Of a DNA stretch of 64,000 nucleotides, positions 23,437-35,226 are shown piece after piece. The first letter of the stretch is position 1; every line of letters starts with the position of its first letter. A model generated the notes under the pieces. The model ran no database searches and was not told the DNA's origin. It worked only from the letters and a program-made list of their open reading frames with translations. The DNA lies in NCBI RefSeq assembly GCF_000004825.1, contig NW_008805097.1:400708-464707 (forward strand), given 5' to 3'. This stretch comes from Heterostelium album PN500 (lineage: Eukaryota; Evosea; Eumycetozoa; Acytosteliales; Acytosteliaceae). Position numbers and translations under genes: made by a program.

Positions 23437-26400
23437 ATGTCACAAATATGGAGTAATTCAGTGGCAGGTAGTATGACAAACATCAATAGCGCAAAGCATG
23501 TTCATAAACTACCGGCATCACCAAACACCCAAAAGGAAAGAGCTATAACCAAAATACCAATCACAGGTGCCGATAAAATCACAGAGGTTTCAACAAAAGA
23601 CGCCAGAAATCTTTTTGCCAAATTATCATTCCCAATATTTTTAGATCTTAGCGATAGTTGTTATAATATAGAATCGGATGAATTTTTAAAAAGTTGTCCA
23701 AATGTTTTAAAAGAGTAAATATATATATTTTAGAATCTACATATGTAACTTTAATATTGATATTCTCTCATTAAAACAATTTTATAGATTAAATCTAACA
23801 TCAAATTCTTTGATAGAGGTTTCATCGATTGGACATCAAAGTAAATTGAAAAGATTAATTTTAGATAAGAATAATATAGTAGATGTGTCATTAAAGGGTT
23901 TGAATTCGTTGATTTACTTTTCGGTTGCAAACAATAGATTGGCATCAGTCCCAGATTTATCAGACCAAAAAGATTTAATAAATATAGATTTTTCAAATAA
24001 TAGATTGCAAGGTAATTAAAATACAAACTACTGTTGTTGTAAACGATTACTAATTGTTTTTTTTTTTAAGATGGATTTGAAGAATTGGCTAAATTAAAAT
24101 CATTAGAAGTATTGGATTTAGCAAATAACAATATTGATTATACAACAATCGATCAATTTTCAACTAAGTTTTTAGAGCATTTGAGAAAGATAAAGACTTT
24201 AGAGTATTTGGCGTTGGATGGTAATCCAATTGAGAAATCGATTCCAGAGTTCAGATTGTTTATGGTCAATGCAATCCCAAAGTTGAAATACTTTAATTGG
24301 GTAGCCATTCCAAAGGAAGAGAAATTACGTGCATCCAAGTTGGAAGCCGAAGGTTTCTGGAAGAAAGATCAACCACTTGTTAGAGAGCAACCACCTGCAC
24401 CACTGGTGCAGCAAGCATCACAACCAAATATCTCGTCGGGAGCGATTCCACCGATTCCAATGATTTCAAAACCAACAGCAACATTTATTCAGAGAAGACC
24501 AAATACACTCGGTGGTGCTGGTGGTACTGGTTTCTTGATTGGATCGCATCTGGCACGTTCCACCGATCGCCAATCGTCAGCTAGTTCCGACACCTCAAGA
24601 AAGATCGACGAAGATCTAGATGTCCAACTTCCATCGATGGAATACTACTTGAATCAATTGATACAAGAGTTACCACCAGCCGAGAATTTAGATTTCAGTC
24701 TTATGTTGGACAGAAAGATCTACCTTGATGCGTTGTACAATGCGATTGTCGATGGATCGTTGAATGCCGATTTAATTCCTGAGGACAATGCTATCTTGGA
24801 GTCAAGTAAAGCATCAGCTGTTATCGTTCCTCTTGATGATGTAATCGAAGAGGAGGAAGAGCTATTACAACCAGTTCCAGAGACTGTTGTGTCTGTTGCC
24901 ACACCAGTTTTAATTGAAGATGAAACTTTGGATTCTCCAGAGATCATTCAAACAGCTGTTTCAACATCAACATCGACATCGACATCACCATCACCAACAC
25001 CGATACCACAACCAATTAGTACTGCACCCATCATTAGAATGTCAGAAGAAGATATCATGGCAAGCACAAGTGATCAAATCAAGGTTATTTCACCTGTTTT
25101 ATCAAGTGATTCACGTTCTCTGAATCACTCTGGATCGGTCTCACCAAATACTACTACACCACTATCGTCATCACCTTCATTCAGACCAATTAATTTTGGA
25201 GCGAAACGTCCAGCTTCTCCACTTACCAAGCCTGCTGGATCAGTCAGTCGTTCGAGTTCACCATTGACCAACCGTGCAACTGCCACACCATCACCACCAC
25301 CTCCAACTGGTTTCGTAGCCAAGAAACTAGAACAATTGTCAAAGGGTATCCAAGGAGTATCTTCCACCCCAACTTCCAATCACTCATCGAAACCACATAC
25401 CCCACAACCAGGTACACCAAAGTCAGATGGTGAACTCGATATCAATAAGTTTACAATGGAGATTGAAAAGGCACTTCAAGATATTCACGATGTTTCCAAT
25501 GAGATGACCCAACAGAATCAAAAGCAACAGGAACAACAAACAACTGCTGCAACCCCATCTCATCCACAGACCATCCTTCCATCGTTGTCAGAGGAGAATT
25601 TGGTAGAGGTTTCTAATCATATTCCAACAACCAACATTATTCCAGTACAAATGGCCGAGTCTGAGGATGAAGCAGAGGTATCTCAAATCACTTCAATGCC
25701 AGTGATCAAACCATCCGATGACATAAACACTGCAGCCAAGAAGTTGAATGAGATGATTGACGAGTACAATAAGTCAGAGGATGAACAACAAAAGATAATA
25801 GAGAACACCAGAGAATTGACACTGCTAGATTTGGTACAGAAGTTTGAGCAGTTACGTTCTTCAATTGGTGATGCCCCTCCAAAGTCATCTACCAGTCAAC
25901 CATCTCAAATTCCATGGCAAGCATTAAAGTCGGATATTCAAATAGGTTCCAAATTGGGATCTGGTAGCTTTGGTGAATCATTTGTGGGTGTCGCTTGGAA
26001 CGATCCAGTTGTTTTGAAGAAACTCTACACAATGCCAACCAACATCAATCAATTCAAAGATCGTGTATCAAAGATGTTGGATCTCAATCATGAGAATGTA
26101 GTTCCAATCAAAGGTTGTTATATCGATAAGAATGACTGTTACTTGATCTCACCATTCGTTGATTCTTGCACATTGGAAACCCTTTTGTCAACACCAAGAT
26201 TCAATTTTAGCCAAGAGTTTATCTGTAATGTATTGCTAGGCATTGCCAAGGCAATGTGTTTCCTTCATCAGCATGGATTCAAACATGGTACTCTCAGTCC
26301 ATCGAATATCCTCATCGACCAATCCGGTGTAATTCACATCCGTGACTATGGAATGTTTAACGACCAAAAGATTGAACCATCGAAGGTAACACCTTACACA

Positions 26401-29038
26401 GCACCGGAATTGGTAGTGCAAGAATCGGAGGAAACTCACGATGAAACCATCGATCAATATTCATTCGGTATTATAGTTTGGCAGATATTCCAACGTGGAA
26501 AACAACCATTCAATGGATCGAGTGATATCGTATCAATGTTGAAACAAGGATACCGTCCAGAACTAACACTCGACGTACCATCGGTATTCGACCGTTTGAT
26601 TCGTGCTTGTTGGCATCAAGATATCACTGCACGTCCAAACTTTTTAACGATTACCAAGATTCTCGGACAACCAATTCCACGTTTATTCAGTTTGCACTCC
26701 AAGGTATCGACACCGACCACACAAATTATCACACCAAATACAACACCGACTGGATCACCCAATGTCAAACCAATGAGTATTCCAAACAAGAATATATCAA
26801 ATCTAACACCTCTTTCCTCACCAAAACTTGGACCATTGTCTTCATCACCAAAGACTACACCATTGTCATCGTCACCATTGTCTGGTTCGCCAAGACTGAA
26901 TGTACCAAACAAGCCGGCCCCAGTTGTACCACCAATTCGCACAAACTCAATAACACCACCAACAGCATCACAACCACCAACACCATCGTTATCATCAACC
27001 AAACACCAATTCTCAGAGACAGGTGAACTCAAGAAGAAGATGAATCTAGTATTAGATAAGATCATTTCTATGCTCCCAGAAGAATCACTCACTCCAAAGG
27101 CATTGAAGGCACTTGAGAATCTTGCTTCCAATCAAGCAAACATCCAACATCTCGTAAGAGCCAGTATTATGCCACATCTTATCAAGACGTTTGCATTTAA
27201 CAACGAGGATATCAACGAACTCTCATTAAATGTATTATGCCAGCTCTGTGTATATGAAGATCTTTCAAATCAATTCGTTCAACTCTCTGGTTTAGTTCAT
27301 ATTGTTAGATTAATGAATTCTACTAATCTTGGAATAGCAATGTCTGCAACAAAATTATTAACTGCACTTGCTGATGGTATGTAAAACAAAATTTTTTTTT
27401 TACAAAATATCATAAATTATTAATTAAATATTAAATATAGAACAAAATTTGAAAGAGATAAGAGAAGTTGGAGGTCTAAAAGTATTGTTTGTTCTTTTAC
27501 AATCAAAGAATGAATTCATGCAAATGCAAGCTGTATGGGCAGCATCAAGAGTACTATTAGACAAGATCAATCAATATAGCTTCATTGAATGGGGTGGTAT
27601 TCAAATGTTATTGGAAATGATGAATTCAAATAATCAAGGTTTAGCTATGAGAGCATTACTTGCCATTTGTTGTTTAATTACAAATGGTTTGTTATTATAA
27701 AGAGTTTTTAAAAAGAAAGGTATGGTTTGGTTTAAATTAACTTTACTTTTTTTTTTTATTATTTTTTTAGAAATATGTCAAGATTTATTATTAGAAGCAG
27801 GTGTTCTTGGATTGTTAATGAATTGTTTAGTTTCACCATCAACATTACTTAGAATTCATACATTAAAGATCATTACAAATATTGGTAATCAACCAGAGTT
27901 TAGAAAGTTGATTGTCGCCGAGAATGGTATCTCACAGATTGCATCTCAGTTGGGTACTTCATCCGAGGAAGAAAATCTTTTGGTATTGAAATGTCTTAAT
28001 GTACTGTTGGCAGGTGACGTAGATGCCATCGAACAATTCAACCTCTCCCCATGCAACGCAGTCGATCAACTATTGTCTTTGTTCATTAGAAATCAATCTA
28101 CTGAAATATTGAAATATGCACTTACATTACTAAATCATATTATTGAACATGGTATGAAACAACAATAATTATTAGGATCTAATTAATTCCTTTTATTAAT
28201 TTATTAATTTATAATTATAGAACCATCTAGATTAAAAGCAAGAAAAGTAATTCCATTCTTGGTACAACAGGTATCGATTTCAGAGACTGATATCACCATC
28301 TTGATTGGATGTATTCAATCTTTGATTTTATTCTCACAACATGCTTCCTCCATTCCGATTATTCAAAAGACTAATATTATAGAGATCATCACATCTCTTT
28401 TAAGAGTCAACAATATTAGTACAAAGGTTAAGATATTACAGTTGGTATCGGCAATCTCTAAGACTGGAGGTACATATTTAAGTATCATTTGTAATAGTGA
28501 TATTATTCCAATTCTCAATGATTTGCTATCCAGCGAACTTAACCAAATGGTTAAAGAACAAGTAATCTCTGCCATTTCATGGTTAACTGCATCAAGTAAG
28601 ATTTATAAAAAACAAATTAGATTTAGAATATGTATAATATTAATATAATTTTTTTTATTATTAGATGAATGTAGAGATAAATTTAATCAAAAGAATGTTC
28701 TTTCAACACTAATTAATAGCATTTCAAAGAGTATGAATGCAGAGCTAGTTGAAAGAGTTTTATGGTCAATTTCATTCTTTTGTATGGACACTGTAAATCA
28801 ACCGACCATCAGAGAGAGTCATCGTGTGATTGATTTCATTATTAATTGTCTTGGAAGATCAGAGGAAGTGTTGAGAACACTTGCCATCAAGACAATACTT
28901 GTTCTCTCACAAAACGAAGTAAATAGACCAGCTTTGGTACAAGCTGGAATCATTCCATTTTTACTATCCCTTGGTTCCTCCAATAACAAACCTCTCCAAT
29001 TGGCATCGAAAAAGATTCTTTCACTATTAAACAATTAA
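23437..29038 (+). CDS. LRR - pseudokinase - armadillo repeat protein
   Basis: Eight exons (23437-23714, 23788-24011, 24071-27376, 27441-27686, 27771-28151, 28221-28595, 28665-29038, all phase-consistent; seven listed spans are the coding exons) give 1727 residues. Residues ~90-240 hold leucine-rich repeats (LNLTSNSL, DFSNNRLQ, LEVLDLANNNIDY). A long Ser/Pro/Thr-rich region follows, then a tyrosine-kinase-like domain at ~782-1040: GSGSFG loop, VVLKK lysine, SPSNIL, and DYG in place of DFG. The HRD motif reads HGT, so the catalytic Asp is missing and the domain is probably inactive. After a second Ser/Pro linker the last ~580 residues are armadillo/HEAT-like helices (LEMMNSNNQGLAMRALLAICCL). 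The architecture suggests a scaffold. The start has an AAAACAATG context. Count corrected: seven coding exons. Confidence 0.88.
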
Positions 29039-29094
29039 AGAGCAAAAACAAATAAAATGAATAGTGTATTTTTATTAATTATATTTATGTTTGT

Positions 29095-29907
29095 TTATTT
29101 ATCTTGGCTTGTTGATGCAATTACAAATTCTCTAATAGTTAAACTTTGAGGAAGTTGATACATGTACATGATAGATTGTGCTATATCAATTGGTAGTAAT
29201 ACTTTGTCTCCTAGACTTTCACGCCAATTTGTTAAATTGTTTACAGCCTCCATATCCTGGGAACTATCTAAAAGATTGGTTTCTGAAATACCAGGAGCTA
29301 GTAACATTACTCTAACATTACTTTTAGCAACTTCTTGTCTAACTTGTTCTGTCACCATATCTATAAATGTTTTTGATGCTGAATAGATTGAGTGTTGTGG
29401 AGCTCCGGATCTTCCACAAATAGATGAAACATTAATAATGGTTCCATGTTTTCTTTCAGTCATATTTTTTAAGACTGCATTTGTACAATTCATAGTACCA
29501 GTTATATTGGTATTTATCATTGTTTGCCATTCTTCAATTGGTTGAGAATAAATATTTCCTAACATTATAACCTTTTTTTTATTTTAAATAGATTAAAATG
29601 ATTGATCAAAAAATTATTATTTTTTTAAAATACAAACTCCTGCATTATTTACTAATAAATCGGCTTTTCCATAGATAGATTCAGCTTGGGAAATTGCATT
29701 CTGGACATCAGTAAAATTGGAAATGTCTACATTTTTAACAATACTGTTTGAGAATGAAATATTATTCTTTAAATAAATAGTTTCAATATTTCTTGAAATT
29801 AATAACATTGGATAACCTTTTGAATTAAATAACTTTGCAGTTTCCAATCCAAAACCAGTAGAAGCACCGGTAATAATAACTAAAGGTTTAGAAATATTTT
29901 CTTGCAT
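29095..29907 (-). CDS. Short-chain dehydrogenase/reductase (YdfG-like)
   Basis: Classical SDR oxidoreductase of 248 residues from two exons, 29907-29638 and 29571-29095. The NAD(P)-binding TGASTGFG motif, NNAG, the catalytic Ser in INVSSICG and the YSASK pair are all present. The C-terminal LTIREFVIASTSQ resembles the NADP-dependent serine/3-hydroxy-acid dehydrogenases of the YdfG type, but the substrate is not certain. The intron donor is GTTTGT, less usual, but skipping it gives an early stop. The stop codon lies only about 56 bp from the end of the convergent LRR-pseudokinase gene. Confidence 0.9.
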
Positions 29908-30102
29908 TGTGAAAAAAAGATATTATAAGAGAATTTAGTTTTTAAGTTTCTGATTTATTAGTATTCACAAAGAAAGATATTTTATAAGGGTGTTTATAAA
30001 TGTCGTTCAATCTAAATTTATTTTTATATATTTTTTCTATTTATAAATCACAAGTGTGGTTATATAAATTTATTAATACAAATAATTACATTTATAATTT
30101 AT

Positions 30103-31525
30103 TTATATGTGTGTTGATTTTAATAGATATTGAATTTTGCCAACTATTTCAGCAGCTAGATGTTGAGATTTTGCTTCGTATATATATGTTTTACCATCAG
30201 CATACTCCAGAGTAAATTGTTTGGGTTTGTCCAACAATGAAACTTTGGAAACATCTTTTATTAGTCTTGTTGGCTAGATAAAATCAAAAAAAAAAAAAAC
30301 AAAGTATTAATAAATATGATTAAAAGTTAATATATATATATATAAAATTTATAACGTACTCTTTTTGTTTCTTGTTCTTTTTTAAGATTTGGTAACATGT
30401 TTGTGATACGTTCCTTATCGACACCTAGTATTCTCTCTTGTTTGGAGCCATATTTCTTATATTTAACCACTTCATATGTTTTATACTGCCAAGCGAGAGC
30501 ATCATACCAAAATATTTCATCATCGACTGAAGAGGTGTCATCTCCCATCAGAATGGCACCATCACCTGACATTGACCTTCTTAAAGTCGATACAAGAATG
30601 ATATCGAGTGTGCCAAGTTGTTCAAGAGTCACTCTTAGGTCGACGATCGAACCATTCTCCAGTTGGAATTGATGTTCTGCAAAATTTAATTTTCTCTTCT
30701 TACAGGTGTTGATCAGCAAATCCTTCAGCTTCATGTCTGGTTGATATGCAACTTTGGTGATACTGGAATCGGGTAGAGTAATCTTAACAACAGAGATTGA
30801 GTCGGAAGTACCAACACTGACTCTTCGGATATGTCCTTTGTGATCGTTGGGTGAGAGCGTTGTTGTCTTGGCTGGATGTACTCCCCACGATGCACGTCTC
30901 TCTGCTTCGTATTTCTGATTGAGGCAGAGCACAAAGATCTCCTCTTTGAACTTGTAGATCATCTGATTTGGATCGAGTGTTGGATAATCCTCGTCAATTC
31001 TACCGTCGTCGTCTGCAATTCTCAGGAAATACGCCTTTGGGTCTGGATACAACAGTGAAGCACTACCAAGACTGGAGCTACTACTGTTACTGCCGCCGCT
31101 GCTGCTCAGTGAGTTTGTCGATTGTTGCTGTGAGAAATAGGTCTTCAATGTAGCTGCTATCGTTTGAATGACTGTTGCTTTATCTATAACTCTGACCTTT
31201 AACATACCAATGCTTACACCGGTATGTACTGATAATAACATACCCATACCTGGTGGTGGAATCTAATAAATAAATAAATAATAATAATAAAAATAAAAGA
31301 AATAAAAAATGTGTTAATTGAGATTTATACTTTAATAGTAAAGTCAATGCAACTTACAACTTCGCCATATTCTGAAAATAGATCTTTCTCAGTATCATTT
31401 GGTCGTACTAACTTTGTTAATAATGAATCTGATGAGTTTTGATTGGTTTGCGATTTAGTTAATGATTCTTTAACAAATAAGAATACTGGTTCATTTGCTT
31501 GTGGTTGTTGTTGTACTTGATTATT

Positions 31526-31591
<66 letters not shown>

Positions 31592-32179
31592 GTTGTTATT
31601 GTTATTACTATTTGTTGTATTTTTATTATTATTATTAGTATTGTTATTATTATTATTATTATTTAGATTTTTAATATCTTTTGGTTTACTTGATTGTGAA
31701 GCAGAGAAAGTAACTATTTTACATTGTGGTTTATTAGCATCTTGTGGTGGCTGTGAGTTTGCAGTTGATGCATTGGACGAGCTAGAGTTGGTTGTTGATT
31801 TTACAGCATTTGATGATACATCTGAAGTTGTTGTATTGGTTGATGTTGTCGAGTTTGTTTGTGTGTTGTTATTATTATTATTTGTGGTATTGTTTGTTGT
31901 ATTATTATTATTATTTGTTTGTTGAGGTGAAAGTGTTATTGATACAGGTGAATGTGTTCCACTGGTGTTGGTAGGAGTCTTATTTACAACGTAGATCAAA
32001 CTACTATAATCTTTCTCTAAACTCTTACTGTATGGAATACTCTGATCGTTGGTTGCGTCGTCATTGGAAAAATTGTACAATTGCTCTGCAATGCTGTCTC
32101 TCTTTAAAGATTCATAGAATATCTGTGTTTTATATCTGATTTGGTGTAATACATCATCGATTTCACAAAATACTGCCAT
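30103..32179 (-). CDS. ripA: SIN1/RIP3-type TORC2 subunit
   Basis: Homologue of SIN1/AVO1, called RIP3 in Dictyostelium, the Ras-binding subunit of TOR complex 2 that acts in chemotaxis and PKB activation. Exons 32179-31358, 31262-30360 and 30273-30103 give 631 residues. The CRIM domain is recognised by IGMLKVRVIDKATVIQTI and FLRIADDDGRIDEDYPTLDP; the Ras-binding domain by ITLPDSSITKVAYQPD... ...GTLDIILVSTL; and the C-terminal PH domain by YKTYEVVKYKKYGSKQERILGVD... ...QFTLEYADGKTYIYEA. Between the N-terminal helix (DDVLHQIRYK) and CRIM lies a Thr/Asn-rich region with a run of about 25 Asn encoded by (ATT)n on the plus strand. Known family members have the same domain order. Confidence 0.92.
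31532..31593. repeat. (ATT)n trinucleotide repeat encoding poly-Asn
   Basis: Uninterrupted ATT repeat on the plus strand, AAT on the coding strand, inside the SIN1/RIP3 gene. It encodes a poly-Asn tract, typical of dictyostelid proteins, and is a likely site of length variation between strains. Confidence 0.85.
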
Positions 32180-32626
32180 TTATTTAATCTACTCAAAATT
32201 ATACTATTATTATTATCATATACACTATATATTTATTTATTTATTACTATCTAGATTATTTACAACTGATTGTTATTGTTATTATTATTTATGATTTATT
32301 CTATTTCTTTATATCTATATATATATCTCTATTCTACAAATGTTTATAATTGGTGAGGGAAGATCGATTGCAAAAAAAAAGAAAAACAAAAAAAAACAGA
32401 TGAAAATGTTAATTATTTATTATGAGCTAGTAATAAATAAATGTGTTTTGGTTTTATTTGTTTTAAAATGATTTATATTTTTTTTATTTATTTTTTTTGT
32501 CAAAAGGATCAAAAAAAAACAGATTTTTTTTAAAAAAGAAATTGACAGCGATTCTTAAGATGGGTTTTTGGCTTTTATAAATCAAATGGTTGATGGTTGG
32601 TGGACAATCAATAGCGCAACTCCAAA
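32180..32626. other. Divergent intergenic spacer
   Basis: About 450 bp between the divergent start codons of the SIN1-like gene and the epimerase gene. It is A+T-rich with A and T runs and presumably carries both promoters. No other feature is seen. Confidence 0.5.
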
Positions 32627-34157
32627 ATGTCGACAACTAAACAATTACAGTTTATGTCAAAAGTGATAAACTTGAAATTAGATAAATATCCACTTAATCT
32701 TAGAAATCCTTTTGGGTAATGATGATCAAATATATATTTTTACCTATCATGATCTAACATTCTCAAATTCTATAATTCTAGAACTGCTCATTCAGTTACC
32801 ACCGTTAGAAATAATGTTTTGATTACTTTGGAAATAGATGGTGTTCTAGGATACGGAGAATGTGGTGTACCACCAAAGAAACCACTCTGTTACTTTGCTG
32901 ATTTCGATGATATTCAATCTTATTTTAATTCATATGTTGCATCTTTAGATAAAACCGTTGATAACTATTCTACAAAATATAACCCATTTAATAAACTTTC
33001 AAGCAATTTGTTTTCCAAACTTAGACCATCTCTAGATCAAAGTAAGTTGAAAAGAAAGAACAAACAATCAAATATTAAAAAAAATTCTTATTTATCATCC
33101 AATAATAGGTAATAATAATTCAGTTTTTTATTATCTATTGGAAAAGCTTGATAATTGTGAGTCGAATAAATTCGACTATTCATATGCCTCAAGATGTTGT
33201 TTGGAAATGGCTATATTAGATTGTTGGGGAAAACATCTAAACCAACCTGTAAATATATACATATTTAAAATTTTACTTTAACATATCATAAGAAACTAAC
33301 TTTTGATTATACTATAGATTTATGAAATGGCATCGCTTGAATGTAAAGAATTGAAACCATTTTATTATACAGTTTCACTGTGTCCCACCAAAGAACAGGT
33401 TATCGATAGTTTGGAATTCGGATTGAAATATACATCATTCATCAAAATAAAGTTGGATTCAGATATAAAGAGAGGTCTAGAAATGATCGAAATGGTAATG
33501 GAACACACCAAACAAATCGGAAAGACTCTCTCAAAGATTTCCATTGATGCCAATTCCTCTTGGTCCCCAGAAATTGCAATTGAATTTCTTCCACATCTTT
33601 CCACATTATCCCAGTTAATATCTATGGTTGAGCAACCGTTTCCTGTTGAAACCATTAAAACTCTTCCAGAAACAGAGCAATTGAAATGGAAATCAATTAA
33701 AGATCAATATCATAAAGAAGGATTACTTATTTTTGCAGATGAATCTGTTTGTACTGTAAAAGATATTGATCAATTAACTGTAAGTATAAATAAATATAAC
33801 AAAAAAATAAATAATTTACTAATTTACACAATAAACGAATCAAAAATAAAGAATTATTGTCATGGTGTTAATATTAAATTAGAAAAAACAGGAGGAATAA
33901 GAGAAGCTCTACTAGCAATTGAAAAAGCTAAAGAAAATGGATTACTGGTTTGGATCGGTTCAATGGTTGGATCCTCTTTGAATTGCAATGCAGCTGCACA
34001 CATTTTAGCGTCAGTCTCTGATTATGGTGGTGATTTGGATGGTGGTTTGCTTATTACTGATGAATCCCAGTTATTTAATGGTGGTTTCTCAATTGTAAAC
34101 AATGGAGATGTCAAAATATCAAGTGAAAGTGGCATTGGTGTTAAATTAAAGAAATAA
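32627..34157 (+). CDS. Enolase-superfamily dipeptide epimerase-like protein
   Basis: 442-residue member of the muconate-lactonising/dipeptide-epimerase branch of the enolase superfamily. Exons: 32627-32715, 32782-33041, 33109-33248 and 33318-34157. The capping domain shows NPFGTAHSVTTVR and GYGECG. In the barrel, the KxK acid/base lysine motif is FIKIKLD, metal ligands are in ISIDANSSW, MVEQPFP and IFADESV, and the second catalytic Lys is in VNIKLEKTGG, so the active site is complete. L-Ala-D/L-Glu epimerase, acting on peptides from digested bacterial walls, is the most likely activity, but superfamily members differ in substrate. The ATG at 32627 opens a short 89-nt exon; a second in-frame ATG occurs ten codons in. 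Confidence 0.87.
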
Positions 34158-34517
34158 AGATATTATTTTTAAATCTCGGTTATTTTCGCCTCGATATAAA
34201 TGAACATGTTTATTATTGTGTAGATCATCACAATGCTACAAATCTAATAGAGTTCTGAAGACAACAAGATTATTTATAAATTGAAAATTCAACCAGGCAT
34301 GAAAAAAATGTTTTTTAAAATAAAAAAGTTTGACATGTGTCAAACCAACAGGACATCACAAAACTGTTCATCTGCAATTACACAAAAAAATGTGATTCAA
34401 TTTCATTTGGATATTTAGTTATCAAAATAAAAATATATTATTTAAAACTATAAATAGAAAAATATTTCAATAATAAATTCATAAACAAATATTATATTTA
34501 AAAACAAAATTTTAACA
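34158..34517. other. Intergenic spacer
   Basis: About 360 bp between two genes on the same strand. It is A+T-rich with no reading frame of note. A TAAATAGAAAAATATT-like A+T block lies just before the EF-hand gene and could be its core promoter. Confidence 0.45.
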
Positions 34518-35106
34518 ATGGGTTCCTCTCTCTCTACTTTAAACAATGAACAATTAAAATCAATTTCATTGACTACAGAAAATACTCCAAAAATCATTCA
34601 AGAATTCAGAAATGCTGACACCAACAAGACTGGATTGACTTTAGACCAATTTAAGACCTTCTTCCGTGCCTCAATTCAAGAATGTGATGATGCAACTTTA
34701 CAAAGTATTTTTGATTCATTTGATAGTGACAAAGTAAGTAAAAAGTTTATATATTATAGATATTTTAAATATTAATATATATTATTCTTAGAATAATCTT
34801 TTTTCATTTAAAGAGTTTTCAAGTTGTATTTTCTTGTTGACCAAAACCGATACCAATAGAAAATTGGAATTCTTGTTTGAGACATTCGACGATGATAATA
34901 GTGGTTATTTAAGCACCGAGGAGTTAAAGAATGTGATTGAAGTAATGAATACTACCATTAGAATCATTGGTGGTCAAGACATTAATGACCGTATAGATTC
35001 CCTTATCGCTTCCATGGAAAGATCTGGTCCAGAGAATGGAATCTCAAAGACTGAGTGGGTATCGAAAGCAAGTGCAGACCAAGCATTGCTTTCTGCTTTT
35101 AATTAA
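34518..35106 (+). CDS. EF-hand calcium-binding protein, potentially N-myristoylated
   Basis: 176-residue four-EF-hand-like protein from two exons, 34518-34733 and 34792-35106. The start MGSSLS gives a Gly2 with Ser6, a fair N-myristoylation signal, so reversible membrane attachment is possible. The third loop, DDDNSGYLSTEE (about residues 105-116), is canonical with Glu at position 12. The first loop, DTNKTGLTLDQF, has Phe at position 12, and loops 2 and 4 are degenerate, so perhaps only one high-affinity Ca2+ site remains. It resembles the calcineurin B/NCS/CBP type of calcium sensor found in several copies in dictyostelids; a partner cannot be named. Confidence 0.88.
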
Positions 35107-35226
35107 AAGATGAAAGTTAAATTGTTAATTCCAATGCTAACTATCAATTATAAATAAATAAAAAAAATTGAACTTTGCTATGTAAAGAGATAAAAAAAAT
35201 AAAACTTTTATATATATTTATTTTAA

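Noticed and set aside
24914-25123. Long shadow frames inside the LRR-pseudokinase exon (both strands)
   Set aside because: They overlap strongly supported coding sequence in another frame and consist of His/Gln runs created by CAT/CAA repeats.
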